Part shown: positions 50,079-62,764 of the stretch, piece by piece
Numbering within the stretch: position 1 is the stretch's first letter
Layout: each line of letters starts with the position of its first letter
NCBI GenBank assembly: GCA_011800155.1
Contig: CM022368.1
Location: 1,984,001-2,048,000 of the forward strand
Length of the DNA stretch: 64,000 nucleotides
Origin: Flammulina velutipes
Lineage: Eukaryota; Basidiomycota; Agaricomycetes; Agaricales; Physalacriaceae
Direction: 5' to 3'
Made by a program: the position numbers and the translations under genes
Notes under the pieces: generated by a model
Database searches by the model: none
The model's input: only the letters and a program-made list of their open reading frames with translations
What the model was told of the DNA's origin: nothing

Positions 50079-53000
50079 TTACAAGTGCACAGTCTGCAAG
50101 TTTTCAATAACTTTACGAAATTCTTCCCTGGTTGCAACACTCTCCCCGTCGAATACAGCTCCCAACACATCTGTCGACTCTTCGAAATGCGGTAGTAGCT
50201 GCTCTAGAAAATCCCCGTCCAAAAATCCGTAAGATGGCTCTTGAGGACCATGTTTCAACGTTGTCTTGGGTGCACGATATCTAGTAGCATCAATTATAAA
50301 TGTGCGCTTTGACTGATGGGAGAGTTGTCGCCTCACTTTGCGTGGCTTGTGCCACCAACACCAGAAATCACCATACTCATCTTCTGTTGTATATTGGAAA
50401 GGGTCTGAGCCAATGCGTCGTCTTCGATGGAGGTGATAACCCCGATGGTACCAGAAGATGTAAAAAATAAATGGGTGGGCTTCAAAGGCGCGGAGACGTC
50501 CGGTGTCATATGGCCTAAGGTACGACGAAGTAAACGATAAGGTCAAGGATAGAGCAAAGAATATAGCTTACCCCTCACAAACTTGGTCACCATCTCGCCA
50601 AAGTTGAAGAAACCATTCCGAGTCAAACGGGGTCGCAAATCTGCATTGTCCACTGTGTATGAGAAGAGATTCAAAGAATCCTATAAATTAGTTTGAGCGA
50701 GCGAACAATCCGAAAGGAGAAGACACCTACATTGACTCCCACGATATCGTTTTCACCACACGCGTCGATAGATACAGGCCATAGAGGAGAGTAATCTTTC
50801 GCAAGGATATCCAATCCCGAATTCCTACCCAGTTGAAGGATAGATAAGGATTGAAGTGCGTCGGCGACCATCAGACGGTCACCACTTGAAGTTATTCCAA
50901 TGAGGTTGTAGAAATGGCTCCATTGAGAGACCCTGTTTAGACTGTACGTTGTTCCGCCGCCATCTCTGTCAACACTCAAACGGAAGAGTTGCACCTAAAA
51001 TGATCTGAGAGCTAAGTCCACAGGTAAAATGATATTTTCTCACAGATGCATTGACAGCGGCCGCTAGTAAGCCGTTAATGGTGGTCACTGCAATGGGACA
51101 GCCATCAATCGCTATCGTCGCGAGTAAGTTTAGCTGAGAGTTTTCGTAGGCGAATACGAGTATGCGTCCAGCAGATGGCTGGGTTTCAACCTCGTAATTC
51201 TTGTACGTCGCCACCACAAACAACGGGCCGGGTACACCGTCAACCTGCATCGTGGTGGTTGAGGCAATGACCTCCTCTTGATCTGCGTCCCACTGGCTCA
51301 GGACTATCTCAAACTTATCAGGTAAACAATATTTTTTCTCAAACACGGGAAACCCACGTTTGAAATGATTCTCATCCAAAAGGCGGAAACAGTAAAATGC
51401 TTCTTCGGGATTTCCGACTCTGGTTGGTGTTACAGTCTTGAATACAACACCAAATCCAATCGAAGGCGCCTGCACTATTCGAAGAGGAATATAGTTAGAG
51501 GTCGGAAACTGGATATGTGTTAGATAACATTCTTTAAATCAAGCTTGAATGCATACTGATTGTATGTGGATACTAGTCAGATCGTCAAGTACGCCAATAA
51601 TCAAGCTATCTCTTGTTGTAAGGATTGACGAGTTGGGAAAATCATCCGTGTGATAAGGACACGAAAAGTTGACGCCCTGGACACAATATCAGTACGAGTG
51701 TAGCATAGCTAACATCACTTACCTGGAGAGTAAGAGACGAGATATGTAGCCGTTTTGTTGGACACGATATGACGACCGCTTTATCTGCGACAGCCATTAC
51801 AGCCTTCGTTCCATTGCTTATCGGAACGGGAGATAAACTGACAGGCCCGTGGCCTACCGAGAAAATCTTGAGTTCCGTTAGAGATGCCTCGGGAGCTCGT
51901 CCCCGGGGGGCTTGATATGACCACTTGAACGAAGCTAGCGTCCCGTCAACTAGCCCCACTAAGAGGAAAGCCTTGTATTCTTCGGTATTCCGTTTCCCCG
52001 ATGTGCCGAAATTGTAGAAGAGAAGTGACTTTACGGGGGCTTTGAGACAAGGGGTCTCACAAAGCAAATCGAAGGATCCTTGTGTCGAAAGATTGTACAC
52101 CTTGACTTGATTGGAGTGCCAAAATGCTGCGGCGACGTATGAAGAAAAGTGTTTCCCTGTATCCAGCGGGATGCAGGTCACGCAAGATATTCGGTCAGGC
52201 CACCAAGCGTGATACTTCTCAGGACCATGCCTACAAGAGAGAGCTCAGTAGCCAGAAAAGGTTTTCATCCTAGATTGACTTACACTCCGTTTCGACCCAA
52301 CTGGACCTTTTGGCTTCTAGTGAATGATCAGACATGCCGATAGCTAAGAGAAAATGCGCACTGTGCTTCTTTCAGCTCTTTGTCAACCAATCTTAGCGTT
52401 TTTATCCAACCGTCCTCTAACGCAATAAGGACTTGTGAATTACTTGAGCTAGCGGCTATAATATCTGCGGAGGGAGTCCATTCGTGGATGCGTTCGTATT
52501 CGTCGGTGCCCATGTCATGCTGGAGCAAATACACCTTTTTTGCAGTGACCTGGATGGCCAAGTGTGAACGTTCGTTGTAGTCGGCACCGATCCTATCCAA
52601 AATATTTCCAGCAAAGAGTGTCGGACAATTGGTGATGAATCCGAGTTGAGATTCTTCCGCTACCATCTTCGAATTCGAGTGGACCCTCAGAACAAAGGTT
52701 CTCACGAGCGTAGACATCACAATATGATGGTGGGCAGTCTCATCGAATTGACGACGCAATGGCCACACTCGCATGATATTTTGGCAGTCGGCGATGGTCG
52801 CCAGAACCCGTAAGTCTGTACCCATCCTGACGATATTCAAAGAGCCTGAGTTGTCACGCCCAGAACACGTAACAATCTGGTTCTTTATTAGGAAGATATC
52901 AGCAATGTGAAGTGTGGTGTCCGCAATATTGCACGCACATGTCTAGCATCATCCAAATTAACGAGGACGGCATCTGATATCGGCGAAAGGCTCTGGAACG

Positions 53001-54544
53001 TCCGCTTGACTTTCAAGTAAGAGCCGTCGCTCACAACGACACGTCCTTTCTCCGCCGCAATTTCAGTTTCCTTCCCTGTCGCAAGACCAGTCGAAGATAC
53101 GGTCTTTACGTCGTTAGGCATACTGATTGGGCTTGAAGTTTGCAGCTCCCCGGAGATTTCGACCAATTGAGAATCACCTCCCGAGGATCCAACAAAGACG
53201 ATCTGGTTGGCTATATATGTGATAGATTCGGCCGCGGATGTCTACAATTTTGAATAATAAGAAAAAGGGGACGAATGACAATATAACAATGATAACATAC
53301 TTCTCCCAAGACGACAAGTGTTAAGATAGGATTTGATTTCTCGAGGGAAAGTAAGGTGAATTTTCCGAAAGTATCGCCAATAAGCCACGTTAGCGGTTTT
53401 CCTGAAATAGAGCAAACTCTATTTGAGCAAGTGAGCAAGTTGTTGTGGAGGATGTCCTGATAACACCTACGCGGTCACAATGGCAAAAGGCCATTGTACT
53501 GATCCATCAGGTTTGCGATGTTTCTCAACTTCGTCGTGCACTTCTTTGGTGATTTGGCGGGCGCTCCGAGTCCTCTTGGATGTGTCAGGGTTTCCACGTT
53601 TCCGATCTTGACGCCGTTGTGCTGTAGGGGAATTCAAGGCGAATAGAAGTATCTTGAGACCTCCGACAACCAGGATACCACCAGGAGAACCATTGACAGA
53701 AAAGTCTGGCGTGTATAGAAGTCTGAATGGAATGTCGTAGGGGGTGGGTAGGTTGCTCTGAGAGATGAGTGTCGGCGTGAAGATCGTTGAATAGCGGTCT
53801 GTTTGGAGAGCTGCGTCCTGGTAGTACAATTCACGAGCAGACAGCTGAACAGCTTTGGTATGTGTGAGATGAAGGATGATCAAGTTATAAGGCTCGTCCG
53901 AGTCTGACGGTTCAACAAGTTGGAGGGCCAAAATATTGATTTCAGGTATTCTGAGGTTGTATGATGAGCTTGGGATAACGAAATATGCGTGAACATACGG
54001 AATATCTTGCTCCTCATCCTGAGCCATGCCATTTTTCAATTGCACTAATTTGAGCCTTCCAGCGTACACGCTTACAAGCGCGAATCGGCCCTCAGAGTCG
54101 ATGAGGACGTCATTGAAGTATTCGGAAATGCGCTGGCCTTGTTCGAGCAGTGATACGCTCTTCAGTAGATCGAGAGATGCGGGGCCTCGATGATCAGGTT
54201 CTGAGTATGAGAGAAAGAGTAACTCTGGCTCAGGATGATCGAGCAAGACAGCGATAGTGCTAGTATCGGAGTTCTGGTGGCTAGTTACAGTAAGAACATC
54301 GGAGGTATTGGAACAAGCGCACTTTGACTGGGACGGCCTTTACCGATAACGCTTGACCCCATAGCCGCGTCGAGCATTCAAGTTCGAGGCCATGATCTTG
54401 GACAGAGTATACATGGATGTTGGTCGGATTAAGAACGACGAGATGATCAGTTTTCGCCTTCCCTAGACGACATTGGCAAGAAGATCTGACGGCCGACGCT
54501 GGATGGAAAGTGGATACAATTCTAGTAGAGCTCTTCGTGGTCAT
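50079..54544 (-). CDS. DDB1: DDB1-like adaptor of CUL4 ubiquitin ligases (CPSF-A family)
   Basis: Large WD-like triple-propeller protein expected to link substrate receptors to cullin-4 in nuclear DNA-damage and replication control. The start chosen at 54544 (MTTKSSTRIVSTFHPASAV) aligns with the family N-terminus; an ATG at 54595 adds 17 residues. Supporting segments: SGKPLTWLIGDTFGKFTLLS, IVFVGSSGGDSQLVEI, the central CSGRDNSGSLNIVRMG (DDB1-type SG...GSLRIIR), GILVVGGLKILLFA, and the C-terminal YGFLDGDFLEQLLPHF followed by EEFRKVIENLQTVH, which is the conserved helical end. About fifteen introns. The length (about 1150 residues) matches DDB1. CPSF160 and Rse1 share the fold but not this C-terminus. 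Confidence 0.88.
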
Positions 54545-54641
54545 TGTCGAGGATGCCGGCTGCTGACTGAACCAAGACTGAACCACTGCTGACATTGGCT
54601 GACCCTAACCTTAACTTGTTTCTTCTGTCCTCTTCACCATC

Positions 54642-56658
54642 ATGTCGAACCGACTCTACGGCGGAATACAATTCTCGACGGGAGCCGCCGTTCCCACCTC
54701 CGTCAGCAACGAATCTCAGCCAAATCCCGCGTCAGTTCAGGCTGGCCCGAGCAACGCCACACCGGTTCAGGCGCCAACCACCGTTGTGCCAGCCGTCAGC
54801 GCGCCCGAAGCAACAACGAGCGCCAAACATCCAGCCGGTACTCTCCATCTGTTGTGCCTTTAGTGTGTAACGTTCTTTATTGAAACGACATTTGTTCTCC
54901 GCGCAAAGGCTGGTCAGCCGCGCTCGCTTTCGCGCCTGTCCGTAGGAACCAGCCAAAGGTCAAACAGCCTATTCGACTCCCCGTTGGTGCTGCTCTTGCT
55001 TCAGCTACACCAGGGACCATATCCGCCAATGCGATTGTCTACGCACCACCAGTTATCGCCGACGTCGCAAGTGAACCAGAGCCGGCGCCAACGCAAGCAG
55101 CCACCGGATGGGGCAAGAAAATAAAACCACCTTCGATGGTCTTGGATGAAGATGTGAACGACTTTCGACGCACTCGCAACAAGAAAAAAACTGGGCCTGG
55201 AAAAGGAAAGGGGAAAAAGGTGTGTTGCCAACAGAAACTCGTTTAGTTTACGATCAGTCAACTTTGTGTGACAGAATAAGCATGCACCTCCAGTCGTTGT
55301 ATGGGACCCTCTGGAACCTTACGATCTACTCCGACCCAACGACTATAATGAATACAAACTGTGGAAGCAAAAAGACAAGATAGATCGACGCGCAAGAGAG
55401 GCGGAGGAACGTGAACGCAAACGTGGCAGAGGAAGTGACTATACTGACAGCGATGACTACGTATCTGAGGACGAGCGCCCTCACAAAGCAGGCATGTCAC
55501 TATCCAATGTTACTCCCTCTCTAAACGTACTTTCTAGCCAAACATGACGATCACTGGTTTAGGACGGATGTCAAGCCTCTCGTCTCCCTTCCTCCTGCTC
55601 CGGTAGAGGTGGACAAGAGTCTCACAGGCGATGAAGCCTACCTGCGACGTCTTGCCTTGTCCCAGCAACAACAGCCGGTGTCACTTCCAGAGCCTGAAGT
55701 CATTGTTCCTGTGACTCAAACAGGCGACGAGGCCTACCTCCGACGCTTGGCTATGAGCACTAGGGCCCCAGTCCAGCATGCCGTTCCGTCTCCTCCCAGG
55801 CAGCCTTCACCGCCAACGTTAGCGTACAATCCATTCGCTCCGCCCACAGTGCCGCCCCCTCCTCCAGGCCCGCCACCAACAGGCTCTACAAGTGCTATTG
55901 ATGCCAGGGCGAAAGCCGCTGCTGCGATTGCTGCTCGTTTGTCTGCATTGGCGAATAGTGCTCCTACAGCATCATCGTCTGCATCTGGGCAAGCGGAAGT
56001 CGAAAAAAGGTTGCACATATTTTCTTTCTTTCTTATTCTACTCACTAACTTCTATGCGGTAGACCGGATCCTCATGGCTTTGCTGCTCGCATGATGGCAA
56101 AATGGGGACACAAAGATGGTCAAGGATTGGGGGTGGATGGCTCTGGCATAGTGAACGCCCTTACTGTTGAACAAGTTTCGCAGGGCAAAGGTAAAGGGAA
56201 GGGTGCCAAAGCCGCTGCAGCCCAAAGTTCTGTGCGAGGACGAATTGTCAATGACAACGAGGATGCTAAAACGCGCGAGGATCGCGAACGCTTCGGAGAG
56301 CCCAGTCGGGTTGTCGTCCTCACCAACATGGTTGGTCCGGAAGATGTGGAGGACGATGACTTGCGCGATGAGATCGGTATGAGACTATATTTGTTGACGC
56401 AGACATCGCTAAACTTGCCTTGCAGGAGACGAGTGCTCCAAAAACGGAGTCGTTGAGCGTGTCTTGATACACCTTGTACAACCACCGACGCCAAATCCAG
56501 TCGATGCTGTCCGAATATTTATCGTATTCAGCGGACCGGTGGGTGCTTGGGAAACCGTCAGGGAGATGGATGGTCGATTTTTCGGTGGAAGAGCTGTCAG
56601 AGCCAGATATTTCCCAGAGAACACTTTCCAACGCTTTGAATTCGACAGTCCTTTGTAA
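54642..56658 (+). CDS. SPF45: Splicing factor 45 (RBM17-like): G-patch plus UHM-type RRM
   Basis: Nuclear protein acting in 3' splice site use and second-step splicing. The start at 54642 reads [14 protein letters not shown]. The N-terminal SPF45 signature is [17 protein letters not shown], followed by [20 protein letters not shown] direct repeat, [13 protein letters not shown] / [13 protein letters not shown], lies in the linker. The G-patch is [20 protein letters not shown], and the terminal RRM of UHM type contains [20 protein letters not shown] and ends with the family motif [20 protein letters not shown] (R-x-F-like loop). About six exons. Divergent from DDB1 with 97 bp (or 46 bp) between starts. 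Confidence 0.94.
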
Positions 56659-56749
56659 TATCCTAAATACTATCTACATATTTATGTTCAAGTTTGCATT
56701 ATCATGCTGATAGGTCTCTGAGTCGCAAGCGTATAAGGTGTGAATGAAT

Positions 56750-59438
56750 TTAGTGTATTGCGCCTAATGGATCCCGTAGTACTGGGGCAGAAGACCTTTC
56801 GACAGGCTTGGAATTCATGGTAGGTGCAGGACGTCGAACCGTAGTAGATGATGGAGGAGGGGGCCGAGGAAGAGCAGTTTCAGATATAGAAGGTGAAGCA
56901 AAGTTTGACCGCGTGTAGTTCCAGGGGGCAGTAGGCCGTGCGCGTGAAGCGTTATCGGTGGGGAGGGTTGTCGGTGCGTGTGAGATGGTTGATATGCCAG
57001 ATATATCCAAGGAGCGTGGGGTCCGACGAGATGGTCCGACCGTAGCAGGAGAAGTCCTTTGCCGGGAATCTACTGTGCTAGTCGGGGAAGGGATATTTGG
57101 TGCGAGTATGTCCGGTTCATTGCGTCTTTCCTTCATCTTTGCCTTCAACAGACGTTGTGACAATTCCTCCTCGCCGTATAACCGTTCCTCTTCGACGTCC
57201 TTCGTATCGCTGATTAGAACGTCTCGGACGTAAGCCAGAGACTCCACCGCTTCTTTCCTTTTCTTTCGTAAGACGTCCAATTTAGACGTCTCGTCTTCAT
57301 CCTGAAGAAGCACATCTACGATCCATGTCAAAGAATCACCAAGCCGCTTGTTCACGGAACGATATTGGGCAATTTCACGTTCCATGTCATGGCGAGATCG
57401 TGGTTCCCAAGGTGGCCTTTCGCCCTCCACTTCATTGGTTAGTGGGAACGAAGTCACGGAGTTGGGGGACTTCATCAAAGAAGAAGCGATATCTGGAATG
57501 TTGCGCTGAGGGCAATATTAGGCAAAGCGCAGTTATCCTGAAATGCGAACTACCTTGAGTTCATTGACGGCATTCATCAAAGACTTGTTGATGCCCAGGC
57601 TCTCTCCTCTTTCAAGAATTCCTCCCAACATCTCTGAGAATCCAACTTGTTGAGATGACGGTTGCCGAGAGTGACCTGTAGTATATGGAGGGGGAACGGT
57701 GGACGTAGACGCGGATGGTGGTCGATTGCGCGCTGCTTGTCTATGTGACAATGGCGCCGGTGCCTCTGGTACATCCATGGGAATGTTGAGGAGATTCCAA
57801 TTTTCATTCATCAAGGATACGCCTGTCGCAGGAGTTGGCGACATTTGCAATGCTAGCGCCTGTCGCACGAGGAGACTTGTATGCTTTACGCCAATATCAT
57901 AATCCAGGGATCGCTGTGGCGATGGATAGCGCAGAAGGACAGTTAGTTGGCCCGTATAGTCCGCAGGTAGAACTAATGGTCTGACTTTAATCAGGGTGCC
58001 TTCAATCAAGAAGAGTGTGCTTACGTTCATTTCGTATACGGATGAGCATCGCAACACATATCCATGGAGCTAAATCGAGAGACATATCACAGGCGAAAAG
58101 TGCGTCCCATAGTTTCATCGCGTCGGGAAGTGAAAACTCGCGAGTGAACAATAAACGAAGCCAACGGCTAGGAAACTGTGATGAAAATGAAAAGAATTGG
58201 CTGGTATGACCTTGAATACTCACATTCCATATATTTGTGGCTCAATACCCGTCGCCTGCAAACGCTGCCAAAGCTGGGGGTCTGTTTTGCGAAGGAAGTT
58301 GGCCTGTATGTCGTTGCACGTATGAACTATCGGTGTGATGTAGGGTTTGAGTTCGACGCGGCCTTCGCCCTCAGTTACATGCAGGTGAAAGTGAGCATTT
58401 AGAGGGGATCGATCTGGGACGCTGATGGTAGGTTCCTGCCACTCGTACCATCGACCTGCACTAGTCATGATGGAGTCAAACAAAGTCCAGGCATCTGCGG
58501 CGATCCAAGATTTGGAGCACAGTTCTTGTAGAACTGTATCCTTAACCTCACCCTCGGCAAGTGCGTCGTAGTATACGGCGTGATACACTGGAGCTAGTAG
58601 CTCATGCATTCCTGGCGTTGATTAGGCGTGGCATGTTGGATGGGTATAGAGTTCACATACCTTGGCGATAGCCGATGGAGGGATTGATGACGGAGTAAAT
58701 GAATAGGATGCTGGTAAGCTGAGCTTGTATCTCTGGCAGCCGGAAGAAGTCTACTTCAGGAAATCTGAACCCGATAATCAGTGTGGTGAGTGCAGAAAGC
58801 CGTAATGTCCATACGTGCGTTCGACATCCTGTAGGATTGTCTTCCGTAGTTCCACAGACGCAAACCACTCCCTCCATGGATTCTATAACCGACGTAAGTC
58901 TTGTATCTGAGTATTGGATTTGCATCTACCTCGGTGTCGAGGCTCAGAGGGTTATTTCGTTGGAGATTGATGTCAGGCCTGACGCGTTTTGGTGTTTCTG
59001 TCGAGCCTGGTAAAGTGAATCCTTCCTCGTATCCTCCGTCAGGTGCTCGCATCTTCTCCAGTAATAGCTTGGAGTATTGCTGTCGACTGCATTGCAGAGC
59101 CTCAAGTAGTAGGGAAGGGTCTGTCTCCACGGGAGTCTTGAGAGGCTCAGTAGGTATCATAAACAACTGGGATCATGCATTAGAACAAGCTGCACTTCTA
59201 GAGAGTGGGGAGACTACCTTCCAAGCTATACTCCGCCCTGGGAGATCCAATCCATCAAGTTTGGGGTTGAAGAGACGATCAGCTAACGCAGCATCTCGTA
59301 TTCTTGAAAGGGAGGATGTAGTATTGAATAGCTCGCGATATGTCCTCCTGAAGCTTGGTTAACGACACCGTGAAGAGGTTCCTATAGCGCATTGACGAAC
59401 TCTATAGCATCTAGCCTTGTCTTCGAACTTGAGGCCAT
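56750..59438 (-). CDS. TBC1D5: TBC-domain Rab GAP, TBC1D5 type
   Basis: Predicted GAP for Rab7 in retromer/endosome-autophagy traffic. The first exon is 38 nt (59401..59438, MASSSKTRLDAIE). The next intron (59348..59400) starts with a GTTCGT donor and restores the frame to RTYRELFNTTSSLSRIRDAA. TBC1D5 features: DGLDLPGRSIAWKLFMIPTE, the arginine finger ELRKTILQDVERTFPEVDFF, the glutamine finger GYRQGMHELLAPVY, and the late block YGMRWLRLLFTREFSLPDAM. The C-terminal third contains a coiled coil (HDMEREIAQYRSVNKRLGDS) and a Ser/Pro-rich tail ending RDPLGAIH. This is the second TBC protein in the window and is not closely similar to the GYP7-type gene at 0.9-4 kb. Confidence 0.9.
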
Positions 59439-59763
59439 AACAGATGTGAAGGAAAGCAGCAGACTGTTTGTTACTGTTGAACCGAGTTCAAGTTTGACCG
59501 TATAGGTGGACGCAGGGTGGACCAGCCTCAGAACTGATAACATATCATTATCCAAGCTCGGCGCTGCGAGTAAAATACGTATATGTGCTACATGATGGTA
59601 CTAAACTGATACAGTAAGTAGAAAAAAAGGAAGTTAACGTGGTCAATAGTGCTAAAAGTACATGGGAAGCAAGATACGGAAAGCGTGAAGATAGCTGCGG
59701 GTAAGTATAAACTGAAGCATAATAATGAAAGCATGGTAAAAGCAACAAAGAGAATACACAGCG
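59439..59763. other. Intergenic between TBC1D5 and the transcription factor gene
   Basis: TBC1D5 promoter side and the 3' flank of the next minus-strand gene. A/T-rich; a short open frame on the minus strand (59548..59748) has no recognisable match. Confidence 0.5.
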
Positions 59764-62700
59764 TTACTGCCTCCAGTGTTCGTTGCTGACAGAATATTGA
59801 TTATTCCATCCAGCAGTGGGCAAATATGCCTGGTCTTGCCATTCGGGGTCCGGCCACTGAGAAGGCATGTTCAAGTTGAGCTCTGGCACAACGGGAGTGT
59901 CCGTCACACTTCTGACTATTCTCGGGGTAAGTAAGAGCTCATGGACATAGAGCAATGGGAGTACCGAAATGAGTCAAGCTAAAATCCATATCCATGTCAT
60001 GATATGAACGGTGGGATGATTCATGGCCTTCCTGAGATGGAGGAGATTCGGAATATCGAACATCAGGCCAGGAATATGCAGCACGAGGTGAATCCTTCAC
60101 GCCAGGTATCTCCGGCGACGGACGACTTTCTGCAGATTGCGACCGTCCGCTGTGTCGTGCCATGAGATTTTTGAGGAAACGCGAATATAGTGCTGGAGTG
60201 TGTGTCCCGTCTAGGGCGACCGCTTTCGAGCCCAAGACTTCGATTAATTGGCTAACGATGCGCACGATTTCCACTTGGAGTTCTTCCTCGATCAGAGGAA
60301 GGAACTTGGGGCGTAACAACTATGGAAGTTGAATTAGCAAGCGAATATAAAATAATTAGACGGCCTACATTGACCAAATAAGCAGCCGCAAAGGATACGT
60401 AGACGAAGTTGGCTTCCATGGCGTAGCGTAGGTTTCCGGTGGGATAAAGGTGCTCGATTACGATGCGAATGACCGACTTGGCGCATTCGACGGAGCGATT
60501 CAAGACGTCAGAACTTCTGTCCAGCCCCTTCGATCTTGCGGCATATTGAAACCCAAGAGCAAGCACAACGAGCCGGAGATAAGCTACAATGCTGAAAACT
60601 AATGAGTATTGTAGAGGATACCTATGATCAGCCAAACGTACAGCTGTGTCGTGTATCCTCTGTAGACACATATCTCGGGCGCTATCACTCGTGCTATGAT
60701 AAGCCTAAAAGCCATTGAGATGAATGTCACAAGAACTCACGTCCATACCGATATTGTTCAGCATAGCGGTCAGCCCAGAAGGACATTTCGCGACTGAGCT
60801 TCTCTTCCGTTTTGATTACATTATTGACCACATCAAAGCCCTGCTCAACGTTAGGTAAATCGAACGCTGAAGGATAACAATGACATACCTCCCGAATACG
60901 CTGTCGTAGATTTCCTTCGGTATCTTTGCGCCACTGTGCCATAATGACAAGAACCTGCACATAGGCACAGAGGTGTACGTCGAATGGAATATTCCGGGGA
61001 GAAGAGCAGTACCAGTCCTTCGAATGTTTTGCCAATGGGTCGTCAAGTTTGAGCATGGGAATTTTTCCGAATTGAATGGAGTGGGAACCATCCACACAGA
61101 AGCAATTAAGCCACGTTCGCGTCCTATTCACAGCCTCCCTGTCAGTGTAAGACTGCGACGGCTTGTTAAGCTCCAGTTCCTGCGCCATTCTGGTGGAATG
61201 AGTGGGACAATAATCTAAACCGGAAGATGGCTCACCGGATTGCAACACCCATTAGAATCCAACGCCGATCTTCTTCCCATCGCTTTCTAGGTGGCGAATA
61301 AACAGCCATTAACAGGTAAGCTTGACATGTGTCGACACTTTTGGTGCCGTTCACAAGGGCGTGCCCTGCAGCATCGCGTGCGAACTCATGAGCACAAGTA
61401 TAGAGTTCCGGCTTCGCGCTGTAGTACCTGGCCGCAATGCTACATACTGAGGAAGGCTTTTGTTAGAAATCGATCGAAAGATCCGAGACGAACAGCGGCG
61501 CATAATGATACTCACTAACAGTGAAAAGGAATGGCTGCGTCCAAATGAGAGACTGCGGGGTGTGATAGTCTTGATCCAAAATAGAGAAATACGGCTAAAA
61601 TGGGAACCGTGAGTCACTGAATGACGCAGAAGTTGCAAGCTCACGTTCACTCGCTCAAAGAAACTTCAAGCCCTCATTGTAAGCTAATGAAAAGATAGTT
61701 CACGTAAGGACTTACAGGTTAAAAAGATCCAGAATGTCACTAGACGTGAGTGAGCAATATCTCACAATCTCAGGTGGTGTGAGAAGTGGGGCGTTTATGT
61801 GGCTGGCTTTCCTATGGGTGAGCATTACACCGTAAGAATCTCAAGCGAACGTACTAGGTGAGAAATATGCGAGTACTTCGCGCTCGGTTGCAGACTCCCC
61901 TTTGGCCATGATGTTGAAACGGTCCTGAGGATGTAATCGCCGGGTCGCTAATCCCATGTTAGTGAACGGTGCCAGAGAGGTGGATGGAAGTACCGTTCTG
62001 TTCTATCTGCGCTCGTGACACGCGGGCCCGGATCCTATTGCTGGATATGAGCTGATCGTACTGAAGCAGGAGTTTCTGTATGTGCGTGTCCTGCTGAAGT
62101 GCACGCATCTGCAGATCTTCGTGGGTACTACGGAACAATTGTAAAATGAGGCATTTAATGAGTTTCTAAGGGGACTTACGGTGCCGGCTTCCGTTTCTTT
62201 CGTGCGCGAGGGATGCATTCATGGCCACCATCTCGACATCGCTGGCAGGTGTTCTGTCCCGGTAGAGGTTCACATCGAACCTGAATATGATCAAAGCGTG
62301 TCCGAATGAACGACCAAGGTCGTTAAATACCTTCAGCGCCTTGCAATGAACACACGCGCCAGAGCTAGATGACGAAAAAGCGTCGGAGAAAGATCACAGA
62401 TGTACAGCTTTAGTACGAACTGTTTGGTCGCTGGTCGCTGGTGGGAAGGAGGAGAATCACCATCCGTTTGGTGGTGTTCGTCTGAACCATCGGTGTGATC
62501 TCCGGTGCTGTAGAAACGGAAGAGAGAATTGCTCCCGTTGGACGCGCCGAATGTCGGATAGCCATCCGTCAAAGCGTCCGCGTCTACAGAGACCTCAGTC
62601 TTCATTGGCATCGAGCGAGCAGGACGAAGGTATGATGGGAAGAAGCGACATTGAGGCTGATCATAGCCAGTGGTTAATGTATACGTTGAATGCCGATTGA

Positions 62701-62764
62701 TTGCCGAGATTCCACGTGGATTCTTAACCGGCGGTACGTCCGCCTCTCGTCGACCAACGGACAT
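59764..62764 (-). CDS. Zn2Cys6 fungal transcription factor
   Basis: Nuclear DNA-binding regulator; target pathway unknown. The zinc cluster is complete after removing one intron: CVHCKALKVRCEP, then TCQRCRDGGHEC, spacing C-x2-C-x6-C-x8-C-x2-C-x6-C, followed by a basic linker RARKKRKPAP. The upstream frame (LFRFYSTGDHTDGSDEHHQT) joins through a GTTCGT donor. The fungal-specific middle homology domain is visible in LASDLGLDYCPTHSTRMAQ, RTRTWLNCFCVDGSHSIQFG and AHLCAYVQVLV-like segments. The C-terminus ends SVSNEHWRQ. The start is uncertain: ATG 62764 is the outermost plausible one, ATG 62611 (MPMKTEVSVD) an alternative. More than ten introns. Confidence 0.82.
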
